A stretch of DNA of 64,000 nucleotides from Rhodococcus sp. OK302 (lineage in GTDB: Bacteria; Actinomycetota; Actinomycetes; Mycobacteriales; Mycobacteriaceae), in NCBI RefSeq assembly GCF_002245895.1, contig NZ_NPJZ01000002.1, forward strand, positions 248,001-312,000. The letters are read 5' to 3'. Made by a program: the position numbers and the translations under genes. The notes under the pieces were generated by a model. It did no database searches. It had not been told where the DNA came from and saw only the letters and a list, made by a program, of their open reading frames with translations. Below, in pieces: positions 25,296 to 35,532 of this stretch; the first letter of the stretch is position 1; each line of letters starts with the position of its first letter.

Positions 25296-25718
25296 GCTCG
25301 CCAGCTAGTAGGCGGCGTATATCGCCGGCGTATCAAAAATCGCCTCCGGACTGGCAACAGCGCATTGCCGTTTCCTTTTCTGAGCTCGAGGTTGAGGAAG
25401 ATGCCTTCCGCTGTGATGCGTTTTTGGTAGTACGCAGAAAGTCGATCGCATAACGTGCGGTTCGCGTTGCCTGGTCGCGCACGGACTCCGCGTTCTCGAC
25501 CCAGAGGATTTCCCGACGATTTCCAGAGCATTACTCCCGTTTGTCCCGCCAACGAAGACACGCACATGTCATCGATCACGACGGACAGTCGCGTCCCGCC
25601 ATCAGGCTCCGACGCGGCCCACCTGGATCAGAGGCCACACCGGCCGCTCAATCCTCAACGAGGACGGTCCGCTCGGACTTCGACCGTGGCATGGATGCCA
25701 CACAGCAAGGGTTGCGGT

Positions 25719-26420
25719 TCAGTCCGACGTCAATACACCCTTGAGGACTCGGCGTACTACGGGCTCGAACATGTCGCCCGGCTGGTCGGCGCCTGGATCC
25801 GAAATATGGAGCGCCGCCGCAAGATACGGATGATCGCCGACCGCGGCCGTCTTGTGCAAGTACATCACCTGAGAGATTCGACGCTCCCGACTTGCCGTTC
25901 CGCCACCGACCTCGGCGCGGGCGAACTGCTGGACAAGCGTGTTCAGAACGGCGATCGCCTGCAGCTTCACCGGCCCCGGCACTTCGACCACCGCCATAGC
26001 GCGCAGCGCATACTCGAGAAAGTCGATTCCGCGAGGGCCGACGCGCATCGCCTCGACCGGAATATCAAGCAGCCACGGGTATCTCACGTGGACGCTTCTC
26101 GCGCGAGCCGCGAGGGCGGTGAGGTCGTCGATCGCCTCGCCGCGCAGCGCCACATCGAGGTCGATCTCGCCGGCAGCGGCATCCACCATGAGGTCGAACA
26201 CTTCGTCGTGCCCCGCCACGTAGCGGTACAGAGCCGACTGACTCACCCCGAGTTTCTGCGCGATCCGGCGGGTGGAGACTGCGGACAATCCCCCCTCGTT
26301 TGCAAGTTCGATCGCCGCGTCGGCGACATCGTTGCGACTATGGGCCGGCGCCGGACCGCGTTTGCCGTACGAGCGGTCCCACACTGTCGTGTGCGGTTGC
26401 TCCATTCCGGACTGTGTCAC
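25719..26420 (-). CDS. TetR-family transcriptional regulator
   Basis: The product has up to 233 residues; ATG 26405 is an alternative start. The HTH (RNDVADAAIELANEGGLSAV; STRRIAQKLGVSQSALYRYV) is standard. The C-terminal domain (VHVRYPWLLDIPVEAMRVGP; DFLEYALRAMAVVEVPG) resembles the TetR_C_33 class, which binds drugs or hydrophobic ligands. It is divergent from a hydrolase gene across 83 bp containing a 21-bp palindrome, its likely operator. Confidence 0.8.
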   Translation of the reverse strand: MTQSGMEQPHTTVWDRSYGKRGPAPAHSRNDVADAAIELANEGGLSAVSTRRIAQKLGVSQSALYRYVAGHDEVFDLMVDAAAGEIDLDVALRGEAIDDLTALAARARSVHVRYPWLLDIPVEAMRVGPRGIDFLEYALRAMAVVEVPGPVKLQAIAVLNTLVQQFARAEVGGGTASRERRISQVMYLHKTAAVGDHPYLAAALHISDPGADQPGDMFEPVVRRVLKGVLTSD

Positions 26421-26467
26421 TCGACGCCACTCTCCATTCGTTGCTGTCTGTCGTGACCTATACTAAA

Positions 26468-26488
26468 ACTGCGTTCAGTGAACACAGT
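26468..26488 (+). promoter_or_regulatory. TetR-type operator palindrome
   Basis: The sequence reads ACTG-N-GTTCA-N-TGAAC-N-CAGT, an uninterrupted dyad across 21 bp with free positions only at the three N. It lies between the divergent TetR and hydrolase starts and 15 bp before the hydrolase ATG, next to the ribosome site AAAGGGAGG. Confidence 0.8.
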
Positions 26489-26503
26489 AAAGGGAGGTTC
26501 AAA

Positions 26504-27409
26504 ATGGCACTCGACAACGCATGGGGACCGCGGCGATGGGCACAGAACGAATCGGTACGTCTCGCGTTCGATTAATTCCGGCCGGAACTCAGCGGAGAAC
26601 CGCTACTGATCGCCACCGGACTGGGCGTCAATCGCCACGCAGTTCCCGACGGGTTCTGTGAGCAACTGGCCGAACACGGTTTCGCTGTCGTGCGGTACGA
26701 CCAGCGTGACGGCGGAGAGTCGACTCACCTGCCGCCGACGGCCGTACGAAACCCGATCGCCGCGCTGCTGGCCAAACGCGGTGAGGCATACACCGCCGAA
26801 GACATGGCGGACGATGCAATTGCGGTGATCGACGAACTCGGCTGGAGCTCGGCGCACGTGCTCGGAGTCTCGCTCGGTGGCGCACTCGCGCAACGCGTCG
26901 CCCTTCGGCATCCCGACCGAGTGCGTTCTCTCACGTCGGTCGCGGCCGTCCCGGGCGACGTCACCGGGTTGCGCACATTCCGCTACATCCGTTTGCGTAC
27001 TCTCTCGAAGTTTGCGCGCCTCAAGTTTCCTGATACCAGAGAGGGCGCGATCGAGGCCGGCCTCGCGGTCGCACGGCTGCTGGCGTCTCCGCGCCGCGAG
27101 TTCGACGAGGCCGCAATGCGAGCACGATTGGAAAGCAGTCCCGACCCTGGGGTTCACGACCAGGAGGCACAGAGCCGACAGATCGGCGCTCAGTGGAGCG
27201 GACCACCGATCACCGCGATCACGCAGCCCACCCTGGTGGTGCACGGCGAGGACGATCCTCTGATCAAATCCAAAGCCGCGCATGCCATTACGGCCAGGAT
27301 TCCCAGCTCACGCATGCTCATCCTCCCCGAAGTCGGGCACGACCTGCCTACGCACGCATGGAAACCACTCGCTGCTGCAATCCGCGAACTTGTAGACGCG
27401 AATACCTGA
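26504..27409 (+). pseudogene. Alpha/beta-hydrolase with an in-frame TAA
   Basis: ATG 26504 has a good ribosome site. After 23 codons a TAA at 26573 interrupts the frame between VRLAFD and FRPELSG. The same frame then continues without further stops for 277 codons. It includes the oxyanion region (LLIATGLGVNRH), the nucleophile elbow GVSLGGA, the acid (VHGEDDPL) and the histidine (EVGHDLP). Homologues read through this site with a sense codon. The product resembles small esterases or epoxide-hydrolase-like enzymes regulated by an adjacent TetR. It could be inactive or translated from a downstream start. Confidence 0.75.
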
Positions 27410-27428
27410 GTATGCTGCCACGACAAAA

Positions 27429-27456
27429 GGTCACGAACTCTGTTGAGTTCGTGACC
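27429..27456. terminator. Perfect 12-bp hairpin downstream of the hydrolase
   Basis: GGTCACGAACTC pairs with GAGTTCGTGACC around TGTT, 20 bp after the hydrolase stop. A T4 tract follows on the minus strand (CCTTTTGTCG) but not on the plus strand, so it may work best for leftward transcripts or as a bidirectional barrier. Confidence 0.65.
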
Positions 27457-28522
27457 TCGTCTGCGCAGTTCGTGAAAAGCCGCGCCCCGCCATCCGCACC
27501 CCGCCACCGACAACGGGATGTGGCATCTTCCCTGGTCAGAGTGCCACAAGGCGCTAAGCCATCCGACGCGAACAAATGCGTGACATGAACACCCGGCGCC
27601 CGGCTCGGTTGCCGCCGCCACACCCCTCAGCAACGTGTGTCTGTGGCCGATGGGAACGATGTCAGTGCATCAGTGTGGTACCGGCGCAACACCGGCGCGG
27701 CCGGCGGTATCGCGCTCTCGATCCATCGCGTCGGGCGCTGCGACAGATCAACAACTGTTTCGGGCCTGGGAGCGATCGGCCACGGCGGCAGTGCAGGGTC
27801 AGTAATGAGGAGGCAGCTCGGCACGGATAGTGGGTCTCCGAGTTGTGTGCTCAACGCGGATGGCGTTGGAGAAACCCCGGCTCTTCAATGGTCCGAGTCG
27901 GGGGTTTTCCACTCTCACACAGGCGGCTATCTCCCCGACGCGGCGGGTGGTCCTTGTTGCAGATGACCCGCCTACCGGGCGCCATCCCGCCGGGTGGCCG
28001 CGCGAACTGCGCACCGAAGTCCACCGGCCACGGCTCACCGACAGAGTGCGCTCGCAACCATCTCGTCGGTGAGCCCCGCACACGACGAAAGCCCCATCCG
28101 ATGCCGTCCTGTGCTGCGTTTTGCGGAAACCGGCGCCGCAACGCGGCCAGCCTCGAGATCCTCAGTCTTACCGACTCCTCTCCGATCCGGTGGACCCGTC
28201 GCGGCGGGTTCGGCAACCGAAAATTCAGCCGCAAGAACGCAATCGGAGAGCCCAGCTCTGACGGAGCCGATCCTTTCCATGACCACGATGGCGGCTTGTT
28301 GCCCTGCTCGGTGTGTAATCCACGCGCGAGCCCGGCGGGACTCGATCGCCCGCCGCGGATGCCTCGCCTATGAATTGTCCGGCTGCAGTGGGCGGCCGGC
28401 ACCGATCCGGCCCACCTCAGCGGCTTGATCAAAAGCGTGCCCGACCTTGCTGAATCGTCGATGTGAGGCTGACCAGTTCGAGCCGGGGCGACGCAAACCG
28501 TCTCAGATCGTCTGGTGTGAAT
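27457..28522. other. About 1 kb with no supported gene
   Basis: Open frames exist on both strands, the longest a 193-residue minus-strand frame at 27851-28432. None has a ribosome site, recognised motif or consistent composition. The stretch has short self-similar segments (for example GAAACCCCGGCTC and GGGGGTTTTCC near 27870) that could be the ends of a lost insertion element. Confidence 0.35.
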
Positions 28523-30190
28523 TCACCGCACTACCAGGTCGTGGTCCGTAGCGCTGAGGGTGATCGGCACGATCCGTTTACCCCGCGTCCAGTCGCGGAT
28601 GAACGTGTCGAGGGCCGGATCGGTGCTGCGCGAATCGAAGGCCGCACGGGGGATCTCGATGGCGCCCACCAGCTGCCGCGGCTGATTGTCCAGGCCAGCA
28701 CCGCGTGGAGCGGTCCGAAGCCCGTCCGCGGTGTGTATCAGCACCGGCAGAGTTTTCCCGTCCGGCGTCGTCACTGTCCCAGGACGGGTGGTGGCCACGG
28801 GATCGAAGTGTTCCACCGAGAGTCGGTACCCGGAGGGCCCCGCCTTCAGTCCGGCCTCGTCCAGCAGGCGTGGATCGAGAATCGAATACGGAACCTGCCA
28901 GTCGACGAGCAACTGCCCGTCGACGAGGGTGTCGCGGGCAGGCAGGGTTGCAGACAGGTTCCACGGCACTGCGGGCGCGAGTGTGTCCGAGGATCGGTCG
29001 GCCGGTGAGTTCGCCAGCTCGGTGCCGGGCAGCGGAGCGTCGGTGGGCGTGAACTCCCACATCGGGGCGGTCAGATCCTTGTGCCAGAACCCGGTGCGTC
29101 CGTCCTGCTTCCCGGCCACGCGCAGCTCCCGACGATTCGGGCCGACCCCGGTGGAGTGCACGCTGATCGCCGAGGTGATCTCGCCCGGGATCTTGGGCTG
29201 GTGGACCCAGTCCTGCGCCGGCAATTGGATTGCGGCGTAGTTCTTGAACCACGCTTCGAAGGCGGAGTTGGGAGCGGTGGGCTTGCCCGTCTGGTCGTCC
29301 CAGCTGTAGCGGAAGAATACCGAGTCGCCTCCGGAGGAGTCGATGTCGAAGTTGCGGGTGTACATGTCGCCGTATTTATTCGTGACGAAGGTTGTCGAGG
29401 CCGATGAGGAAAGCGCCATCGACTGGAACCGGCCCCCTACGGGCCCGCCGATTTCATAGCTGGAGTCGTCGGGCAGCCACGGGTCCGCGTAGGTGATGCG
29501 GCTGCCGTCGCCGGTGAGCGCGGGAATCATCGTCATCTTCGCCAGCCCGAAGTAGTGGAGTCGACCCGCGACGTCGGCGTAGGTCTGGTTGTCCCACGGG
29601 GAGCCGACGCTCAGCGCCCATGTGCCTGGATCGCCGCCGGGTAGCTGCTTGCCTTTACCGGTCCACATGGGGGCGCCGAACGCCGACGTCCAGTTCCACA
29701 CAGTTGGTTGCTGTGACGCATTGTCCATGGTGTAGATCCAGCCGGACTCGTCGACGGCGATCAGCTCGTCATCGTCCACCGAGATCCCAACGAGGCGATC
29801 CCGCATGCATTCCGGCAGCGGCGCGTAACGCCACGGCTCGGGGTTGGGTCCGTTCCACACCCGGGGTCGCGTCAGCAACGCGTGGTCGACGAGTGCGTAG
29901 TCCCAGAAGCTGTTGAATTGTGTTGTCTGCGTTCGCAGTTCGATGCTGGTCGGGGCGGTTTGATCGTTGAACACCGGGAGGTTGGTAAGTCCATCACGAC
30001 TGCCGAAGGACGGAAGCCCAGGCGGTAACTGCGCGGTGCCGAATGGCACGCAGGCCGCGGGAGCGTCGGCTGCGGGAGCGGCGATTGCGGCAGGGGCGGA
30101 TGCCAGCAGGGCGGCCGCCATTACCGCGCAGAGGGCCGATGAACGAATGGGGATCTCGCAGAGGCGGTTGCGATGGGGAAGGCTAGTCAC
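28523..30190 (-). CDS. Large exported protein of unknown function
   Basis: The product has 555 residues with a Sec-type signal peptide: basic start, ALCAVMAAALLASAPAAIAA, cleavage near APAADA. The mature protein is rich in tryptophan and aspartate, with repeated beta-strand-like segments (DDDELIAVDESGWIYTMDN; GTWALSVGSPWDNQTYADV; SASTTFVTNKYGDMYTRNFD), suggestive of a beta-propeller. Two conserved-looking cysteines lie early in the mature chain. No enzymatic motif was recognised. It is not linked in an operon and ends 330 bp from the debris to its left. Confidence 0.75.
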   Translation of the reverse strand: MTSLPHRNRLCEIPIRSSALCAVMAAALLASAPAAIAAPAADAPAACVPFGTAQLPPGLPSFGSRDGLTNLPVFNDQTAPTSIELRTQTTQFNSFWDYALVDHALLTRPRVWNGPNPEPWRYAPLPECMRDRLVGISVDDDELIAVDESGWIYTMDNASQQPTVWNWTSAFGAPMWTGKGKQLPGGDPGTWALSVGSPWDNQTYADVAGRLHYFGLAKMTMIPALTGDGSRITYADPWLPDDSSYEIGGPVGGRFQSMALSSSASTTFVTNKYGDMYTRNFDIDSSGGDSVFFRYSWDDQTGKPTAPNSAFEAWFKNYAAIQLPAQDWVHQPKIPGEITSAISVHSTGVGPNRRELRVAGKQDGRTGFWHKDLTAPMWEFTPTDAPLPGTELANSPADRSSDTLAPAVPWNLSATLPARDTLVDGQLLVDWQVPYSILDPRLLDEAGLKAGPSGYRLSVEHFDPVATTRPGTVTTPDGKTLPVLIHTADGLRTAPRGAGLDNQPRQLVGAIEIPRAAFDSRSTDPALDTFIRDWTRGKRIVPITLSATDHDLVVR

Positions 30191-30689
30191 AGGAAAAGAG
30201 ATCGAGTCTCAGTGACGAATTGTTACATTCCAGCTAATCCTTCCGCTGGGCTCGTCCGAAACCAGTTGCGATATCCACACCGGCGCCTCGGATGAAGCGG
30301 GCAACGGTGTCACTGCGGAGGTCGAGCGAACATCCTTGCCTGAGAGTGGTTTTCAGGAGATGGTGTAATAGCGATTTTCCGGAGATGCTGGCACGTTCTA
30401 CGCATGGATCTTCCGCTGAGTGGCCTCGCCAACGACGACGCCCGATCGTGCGGCTGAGGTTGTCGCACTGTGGCACCACTGGTGACGATGACCGGCTTGG
30501 GCTGCTCTTCGAACAGCTGAAGGCATTCCGACTTCGGACTTACACGATCACGTAAGCGAAATCACCCCGATCGGCCGAATGCTTCAGCGGCACAACACCA
30601 ACTACAAACTCAGCGCCGAAGAACAGCAGCCGTGGGCGGCGCACACGAACCGCCATTCTCCCTCACGACCGGCGACCTAAATGCGTGAA
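30191..30689. other. No supported gene
   Basis: This lies between the promoter side of the exported protein and the left end of the IS3 element. Short frames on both strands have no motif or ribosome site. An imperfect hairpin-like stretch occurs near 30340-30430 but is not convincing as a regulatory element. Confidence 0.35.
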
Positions 30690-30904
30690 AGACATGCCAA
30701 TAGGTCCGATAGACGCAACTCCGGATCACCTACCGGCCAGCATCGGACAGTGTCATCATTCTTCGTCGACACGATCACTCATACCGGCAGTAGCCGCGAC
30801 CTCGTGCCGTCAGCGGCCGGAGCGTGCGGTGTGGCGGGCCCCAATTTCCCTGTTGGTGCCTGCCACACCACTCCCCGCTACTATCGGGAACGCTGAACGT
30901 GTGA

Positions 30905-31258
30905 GTGTGCCGGCGCCGCACCTTCACCACCGCGGACAAGATCGCGCACCTCACGGCGTACGAACACGCCTGCGAACACGGCGGCGGCGCGTACCTGCGA
31001 CGGGAGGGGCTGTACTCGTCGCTGATCAGCGAATGGCGCAAGCAACGCGATGCCGGAGTATTCCAAGGTAAGAAACCTGGCGAGAAGGTCGGCAAACTGA
31101 CCTCCGAACAAGCCGAGATCGCGAGACTGACCCGCGAACTTGCCCGGGCGAACAAGCGACTGACCACCACCGAAGCCGCTCTGGACATCATAGGAAAGCA
31201 CACGCTCTCTTGGAAAGTCTCTCCGAGGGAGCGGATTCGGGCGAGACGAACAACAAAC
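30905..31258 (+). pseudogene. IS3-family orfA with a frameshift
   Basis: From GTG 30905 the frame reads RRRTFTTADKIAHLTAYEHA, GAYLRREGLYSSLISEWRKQ and the leucine-zipper region (EIARLTRELARANKRLTTTE). One base is missing near 31195 (GGAAAGCACACG). The expected end, ALLESLSEGADSGETNNKR, is therefore found in another register and stops at a TGA overlapping the orfB ATG. OrfA normally provides the HTH and zipper of the OrfAB transposase. Confidence 0.75.
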
Positions 31259-32323
31259 GATGACCGCTGCCTGGTCCGAACTCACCGCTGCCGGTATCGG
31301 TACCCGGGCTGCGAGCACGCTGACCGGTCTCGTCCGCTCGACAGCAACCAGACGCCGCACCGCAGCACGATTGCCCACACCACCAGCGGCCCACTGCGCA
31401 CCGGCGAACAAACTCAGCGACCTCGAACGCCGCCGCGTCCTCGACGTCCTCAACTGCGAGAGGTTCGTCGACCAGGCGCCGCTGGAGATATTCGCTCAAC
31501 TCCTCGACGAGGGTACGTACCTGTGTTCGGTGTCCACGATGTACCAAGTCCTGCGCGAGAATGCGCAGGTCGTCGAGCGTAGACGGCTCGCGCGGCACCC
31601 GGCGAAGGCATGTCCGGAACTGGTCGCGATTGCGGCCAGGCAGGTCTATTCGTGGGACATCACCAAGCTCGCCGGCCCGGTGAAAGGCCAGTACTTCGAT
31701 GCGTATTTCGATGATCGACATTCCCCAAGGACTTCGTCAAGGGAGGGACCCCCAATTCCCGCTACATCGTCGGCGTCCATGTTCACACGCACGAATCCGG
31801 TGTGCTGGCAAGAGAATTGATGGAACACATCTTCGCGGTGCATGGTATTCCGAACGTGGTCCACGCCGACCGCGGAACATCGATGACCAGCAAGACCGTC
31901 GCGACGCTTCTGGCGGATCTCGAGGTGACGCGCTCGCACTCGCGTCCGCGAGTATCGAACGATAACCCATTTTCGGAGTCGTTGTTCAAGACGTTGAAGT
32001 ACGGGCCGGAGTTTCCTGAGCGGTTCGGATCACTATTTGCAGCAAGGGAATTCATGGACAGCTTCACCAACTGGTACAACTACGAGCATCGGCACACCGG
32101 GATCGGCCTGCATACTCCCGCCGATGTTCACTTCGGACTCGCGGCCGGCAAGGCCGCTGACCGAAGAAGTGTCCTCACTGCGGCCCGCGAGCAACATCCA
32201 CACCGTTTCGGCACCAAGGTTGCGCCGAGGATCCTCGATCGATCTACCCGACAGCGTCCGGATCAATCGACCAGCCGACGTATCCGAGGTCGCAGAGGGC
32301 TCCGAAACCGCAGCGGCTTAACA
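31259..32323 (+). pseudogene. IS3-family orfB (DDE integrase) with several indels
   Basis: ATG 31259 opens a frame with CSVSTMYQVLRENAQVVERR and YSWDITKLAGPVKGQYFDAY (first D). Near 31712-31745 an extra base and about 30 foreign bases disrupt the frame. It resumes with VHADRGTSMTSKTVATLLAD (second D), RVSNDNPFSESLFKTLKYGP (E) and WYNYEHRHTGIGLHTPADVH. A 4-bp CGAT duplication near 32236 shifts it again. The proper end (LPDSVRINRPADVSEVAEGS) stops near 32323. Transposition by this copy is not possible. Confidence 0.8.
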
Positions 32324-32512
32324 CCTACTGGACTCAGACGCCTTGACAAGTTTCGCATCGGCGGGTTTGTGGCAGCGTGTCACGGAACCTACGAGGACGA
32401 GGCCCCGGCAGGTTCGACGTCGTAGATGATCCTGCCCACTGAGGAGCTCAATGCATCGCTTCGACAGCGTCTGCCTTACAGCAGCTACCTGGGAAGTGGG
32501 TAGCATCGTGAG

Positions 32513-33157
32513 GTGAGTTATGACTTCTGGCTTTTGCCCGCCGAGCACTGCCATGACGCCGCAGCGGCCCGCGCCTTCGCACTGACCCAGGACGAGGCCG
32601 ACGAACCGGCGACATCGATTGCCTGCAGCCTTGCCGCGGACATCAGCGCAGTCAACGCAGATCTGACGGAGGAGCAGGGTTTCTTGTCGGTCACTCCATT
32701 GAGTGGAACCGGCGCCGCGGTGTTTGTTCCTTCGCCGTGGCGACACATACAGGATGCTCGCGATGTGGTGGTGCCACGAGCCTTCGCCGCAGACTATGGC
32801 ATGTACGACCCTCAGCTCGACATAGTGCTGAGTCCGCGCGGGTCGGTCGCCGGAAGGGTCTCAACCTCTCGCGAAGGAACCTTCCCCACGATCACTCCAG
32901 ATTTGATCGACCATTTCGTTGGGGCAATGAAAGTGGACGATTTCGTCATCGTCGAAACCCGTGGAGAAGTCTATATACAAACGACGCGAATTAATATCGA
33001 GGCCTTCACCGTTGAGCACCGCGCAGGATCTGCAGACCAGCATTTCGGTACCGAAGTGGTTGCGGCGCCAGAGGTCGTCGGCATGATGAAAGCGTGGCTG
33101 GCAAGTGACGGTGACGCGATCACCGATCAATACTCGTGGACCAAGATTGATCTGTGA
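32513..33157 (+). CDS. Hypothetical acidic protein, immunity-like
   Basis: The product has 214 residues from GTG 32513, is acidic and lacks a signal peptide. It begins MSYDFWLLPAEHCHDAAAAR and contains GMYDPQLDIVLSPRGSVAGR and DLIDHFVGAMKVDDFVIVET. The mixture of short strands and helices, high acidity and isolated position resemble actinobacterial immunity or contact-system proteins, but I recognise no named family. The G+C at codon third positions is lower than in neighbouring housekeeping-like genes. Confidence 0.6.
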   Translation: MSYDFWLLPAEHCHDAAAARAFALTQDEADEPATSIACSLAADISAVNADLTEEQGFLSVTPLSGTGAAVFVPSPWRHIQDARDVVVPRAFAADYGMYDPQLDIVLSPRGSVAGRVSTSREGTFPTITPDLIDHFVGAMKVDDFVIVETRGEVYIQTTRINIEAFTVEHRAGSADQHFGTEVVAAPEVVGMMKAWLASDGDAITDQYSWTKIDL

Positions 33158-33423
33158 CAAGAAGCCCCGAGAATTGGGTAGGCCTGCTTGCGGGCCACCA
33201 ATTGTAGGGGAGGAGTTCGAATCATACCCAGACTGCCCAAACCTGAATTCGTGGTACCCGCGAGGCTCGAAATTGACCATCTCAGCGGACTGGGTACCGC
33301 TCAATTAGTCAGTCCGCTGATCTGTGAGCCCACCGATACTCGCTGAGGTTGTGCCCAAGACAGAATCGGCGGCATCAACAACGGTGGTACAGCCGATTTC
33401 AGAATGGGTCGTCGTAGTGTGCA

Positions 33424-34233
33424 GTGATGGACCGACAACTACCCGAAGGCTTGTCCTTGCTTGTCCGTACCGACTTCTCCGATGACACCGTATGGGAGGG
33501 AGTCCTGCGTTCGACCGGCAACGAGGACGAAGAGGAGCCCTTCTATCCGCAGTTCACCATCGTCGACGACCCACAGTTCGAGAACCTCACGATCGGCGAG
33601 CTACTCGACATCGTGGGACCGGATAGAAGCTACATTTTCTTGGCCGACCGGCAGACCATAACCGATCCGGAACATCCGCTTCTCGTCGTCGACACCGGCA
33701 GCGCGGAATACGAACTACACACACCCGGCCAGAGCGTGCGGGTGACACAACCGGGAATCGAGTCGATCGAGTCCAACCTGTCGCTCGCGAACATGGACTT
33801 CATCGATTTCGTCAATACGGCAGGTTCCGACGGTGTGTTTCGAGGTTTCGAACAGCCAGCGAATCCGCCCCAGCACCAAGAGCTTCCGATCGGCACTTTC
33901 CGGGATTCAGTGGGCCGCCACCTGGATCGGCCTCTCTTCCCTGAACTCCTGCACGACCTCAACACCGACAACCACGGACACACCATCCTGGTCACCCTGC
34001 ACATCGACATGGCGCACTACCGGGCGGAAACCCGCAAACCGAACACGCTCAAGAAATGGAGAGACGAGAGAAAGGACGAGTTCATCCGAACGATCGACGA
34101 ATACCCGGAATCAGAGGCTGCGGCTGTTCATCTCACGGTAGCTGGCCGCTACATATGGTCAATCGTGCTGGACCCGCAGACACTCGAACCGATCGCAGCA
34201 TTCCGGCGAGTCAGTACTGTTCTTTTGCCGTGA
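33424..34233 (+). CDS. DUF6924-like N-terminal domain protein
   Basis: The product has 269 residues. The first 145 or so match the DUF6924 pattern: LSLLVRTDFSDDTVWEGVL, TIVDDPQFENLTIGELL, YIFLADRQTITDPEHPLLVV and SNLSLANMDFIDFVN with GVFRGFEQP. A second region (about residues 150-269) is helical then beta (HYRAETRKPNTLKKWRDERK; VHLTVAGRYIWSIVLDPQTL) and is not part of that domain. DUF6924 proteins commonly occur among immunity-like genes. No function is known. Confidence 0.65.
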   Translation: MMDRQLPEGLSLLVRTDFSDDTVWEGVLRSTGNEDEEEPFYPQFTIVDDPQFENLTIGELLDIVGPDRSYIFLADRQTITDPEHPLLVVDTGSAEYELHTPGQSVRVTQPGIESIESNLSLANMDFIDFVNTAGSDGVFRGFEQPANPPQHQELPIGTFRDSVGRHLDRPLFPELLHDLNTDNHGHTILVTLHIDMAHYRAETRKPNTLKKWRDERKDEFIRTIDEYPESEAAAVHLTVAGRYIWSIVLDPQTLEPIAAFRRVSTVLLP

Positions 34234-34309
34234 CAGCCGGTAGTTGAGATCGAGACTCGAACCCAACCACCGACATTCCTGCATCAGGAGATGGCGAATT
34301 CTCCTATGA

Positions 34310-34600
34310 CAGTGAGCGTCCTGATCGTAGGGCGGGACAGTCCGCGCACCAGGGCCACTGGCCAACGCCTGCTCAGGTGTGGCGGCAGGTCCGCCGAACG
34401 CATCCTTCTGGATGTATCCGATGTCACCGTTCGTACCGATCGCGGCAATCAGATCGGGAAGATCCGCACCGGACTCGACACCTTCACCCGTGCCGAAGGA
34501 CTGCCCACGATCATTGGCACCGGCTTCGATGTCGATCGGTGCGGGCGGGGAGCAGTACCGCGTGGTGTCACTGGGCGAGTGCGTTGAAGACTTCTGCCCA
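34310..34600 (-). pseudogene. C-terminal fragment of an exported-type protein
   Basis: On the minus strand a frame reads APIDIEAGANDRGQSFGTGE, SGADLPDLIAAIGTNGDIGY and IQKDAFGGPAATPEQALAS. The G-D-I-G-Y-I-x-x-x-D-x-x-G-P-x-x-x-P-E-x-A-L pattern is common at the ends of actinobacterial secreted proteins of unknown function. There is no start or signal sequence, and it overlaps the 3' end of the next minus-strand gene. It may be an old remnant. Confidence 0.35.
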
Positions 34601-35206
34601 GTTTCCCCCAGCAGCATTCATCACATTCTGAGTCTCACGGAGAACGTCCCGAGCGATCTGCTCAAGCGTGGCCCCTTCGGCAGCGCTCTCAGTTCCCTTG
34701 ATGGACCTAATACCCTCTGCTGTTGCGGTGAATCGCTCTTTCCATTGCCCGGCCGATGACAATAGGAATCTGAGGTGATAGGGGTAGTTGAAGTCGGGCA
34801 CCGGTACCCCGGTTTCTGCAATGTTCTTCAGCGAGGTGATGATCAACCGCAGTTGTTCGGACTCGAAGGAGCAAGATTCCGGCTCCGCCAGAGCTGAAGA
34901 TTCGAGTGATTCATCAACGAGATCCCGCCAGTACTCGCGATCATGACTGCCGTCCCGCTGCTCCATATGTGTCTCCGCGAAGACCGACATGAGTTCGATG
35001 TCGTTGATGAGTGGGGAAAGGACCACATCTTCGCTGAAGTCATACCCGAAAAAGTGCCGAGTGCCGTCAATCTCGATTGATTCGATGCCTCCGATGTGGC
35101 GGTAGTCCCGAAGCAGCGGTGCGGGAATACTCGTCGCCGCTGCTTCTTCACCATTGGGGGTTCCGCTCTCGCTGGATCCCAGGATTCCCATCATCGCTCC
35201 ATTCAT
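34568..35206 (-). CDS. Hypothetical protein, mostly helical
   Basis: The product has 212 residues from ATG 35206; the ribosome site is weak and the frame stays open upstream. DYRHIGGIESIEIDGTRHFF and SFESEQLRLIITSLKNIAET, followed by FNYPYHLRFLLSSAGQWKER, suggest an alpha-helical cytosolic protein. The last 40 residues (TLEQIARDVLRETQNVMNAA; NWAEVFNALAQ) are amphipathic. No family was recognised. Confidence 0.55.
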   Translation of the reverse strand: MNGAMMGILGSSESGTPNGEEAAATSIPAPLLRDYRHIGGIESIEIDGTRHFFGYDFSEDVVLSPLINDIELMSVFAETHMEQRDGSHDREYWRDLVDESLESSALAEPESCSFESEQLRLIITSLKNIAETGVPVPDFNYPYHLRFLLSSAGQWKERFTATAEGIRSIKGTESAAEGATLEQIARDVLRETQNVMNAAGGNWAEVFNALAQ

Positions 35207-35532
35207 CCGCGAGTCCGACCTTGTTGATAGCAGTCGGTAGGAGAGTAGCGGTTCGTGGTGACAAAGTGGTTGGCGGTACCGCAGAGGAGCGCCAGGTGAT
35301 TTCGGCAGGCTTCGACGCGGCCGCCGGCTCCCTGATGAAGTACACACGCGCGGTACAGCCATCCATCGCCGGAATACGCTCGACGTGATTCGGCGTCAAA
35401 CTCACCCCGCTACGTCCGCATCAAGCGTTCCGGGGAATGCATGGCCGGATAGTGAGATCCTCCTTGGTCTCGCCGTGACCCGACCAGCGCCGCGCGCAAC
35501 GTGCCAAGCCAACGCAACGTGCCAAAAATTCT
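35207..35532. other. No supported gene
   Basis: This lies between the start of the helical protein and the isolated IS3 left end. A frame on the plus strand (35077-35388) is antisense to the preceding gene and has no support. No promoter elements stand out. Confidence 0.35.

Larger units (their letters stand above)
30690..32365 (+). mobile_element. IS3-family insertion sequence, multiply damaged
   Basis: The left end is defined by similarity to a second, isolated copy at 35533-35770. It is followed by orfA (from 30905) and orfB (from 31259). The right end is uncertain, near 32350-32370, after the orfB C-terminus. Both genes carry indels. I could not establish terminal repeats or a target duplication with confidence. 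Confidence 0.65.

Noticed and set aside
24195..25430. 411-residue plus-strand open frame
   Set aside because: It is antisense to the response regulator and kinase genes and has no start signal or motif.
28578..29252. 224-residue minus-strand open frame inside the exported protein gene
   Set aside because: It is an overlapping frame of the longer gene, which has a signal peptide and better composition.
33175..33241. tRNA-like segment with a 7-bp terminal pairing (TTGGGTA/TGCCCAA) and a GTTCGAATC loop
   Set aside because: The T-loop sequence is 11 bases from the terminal stem instead of 5, and no anticodon arm can be placed. It is a chance resemblance or a very decayed remnant.
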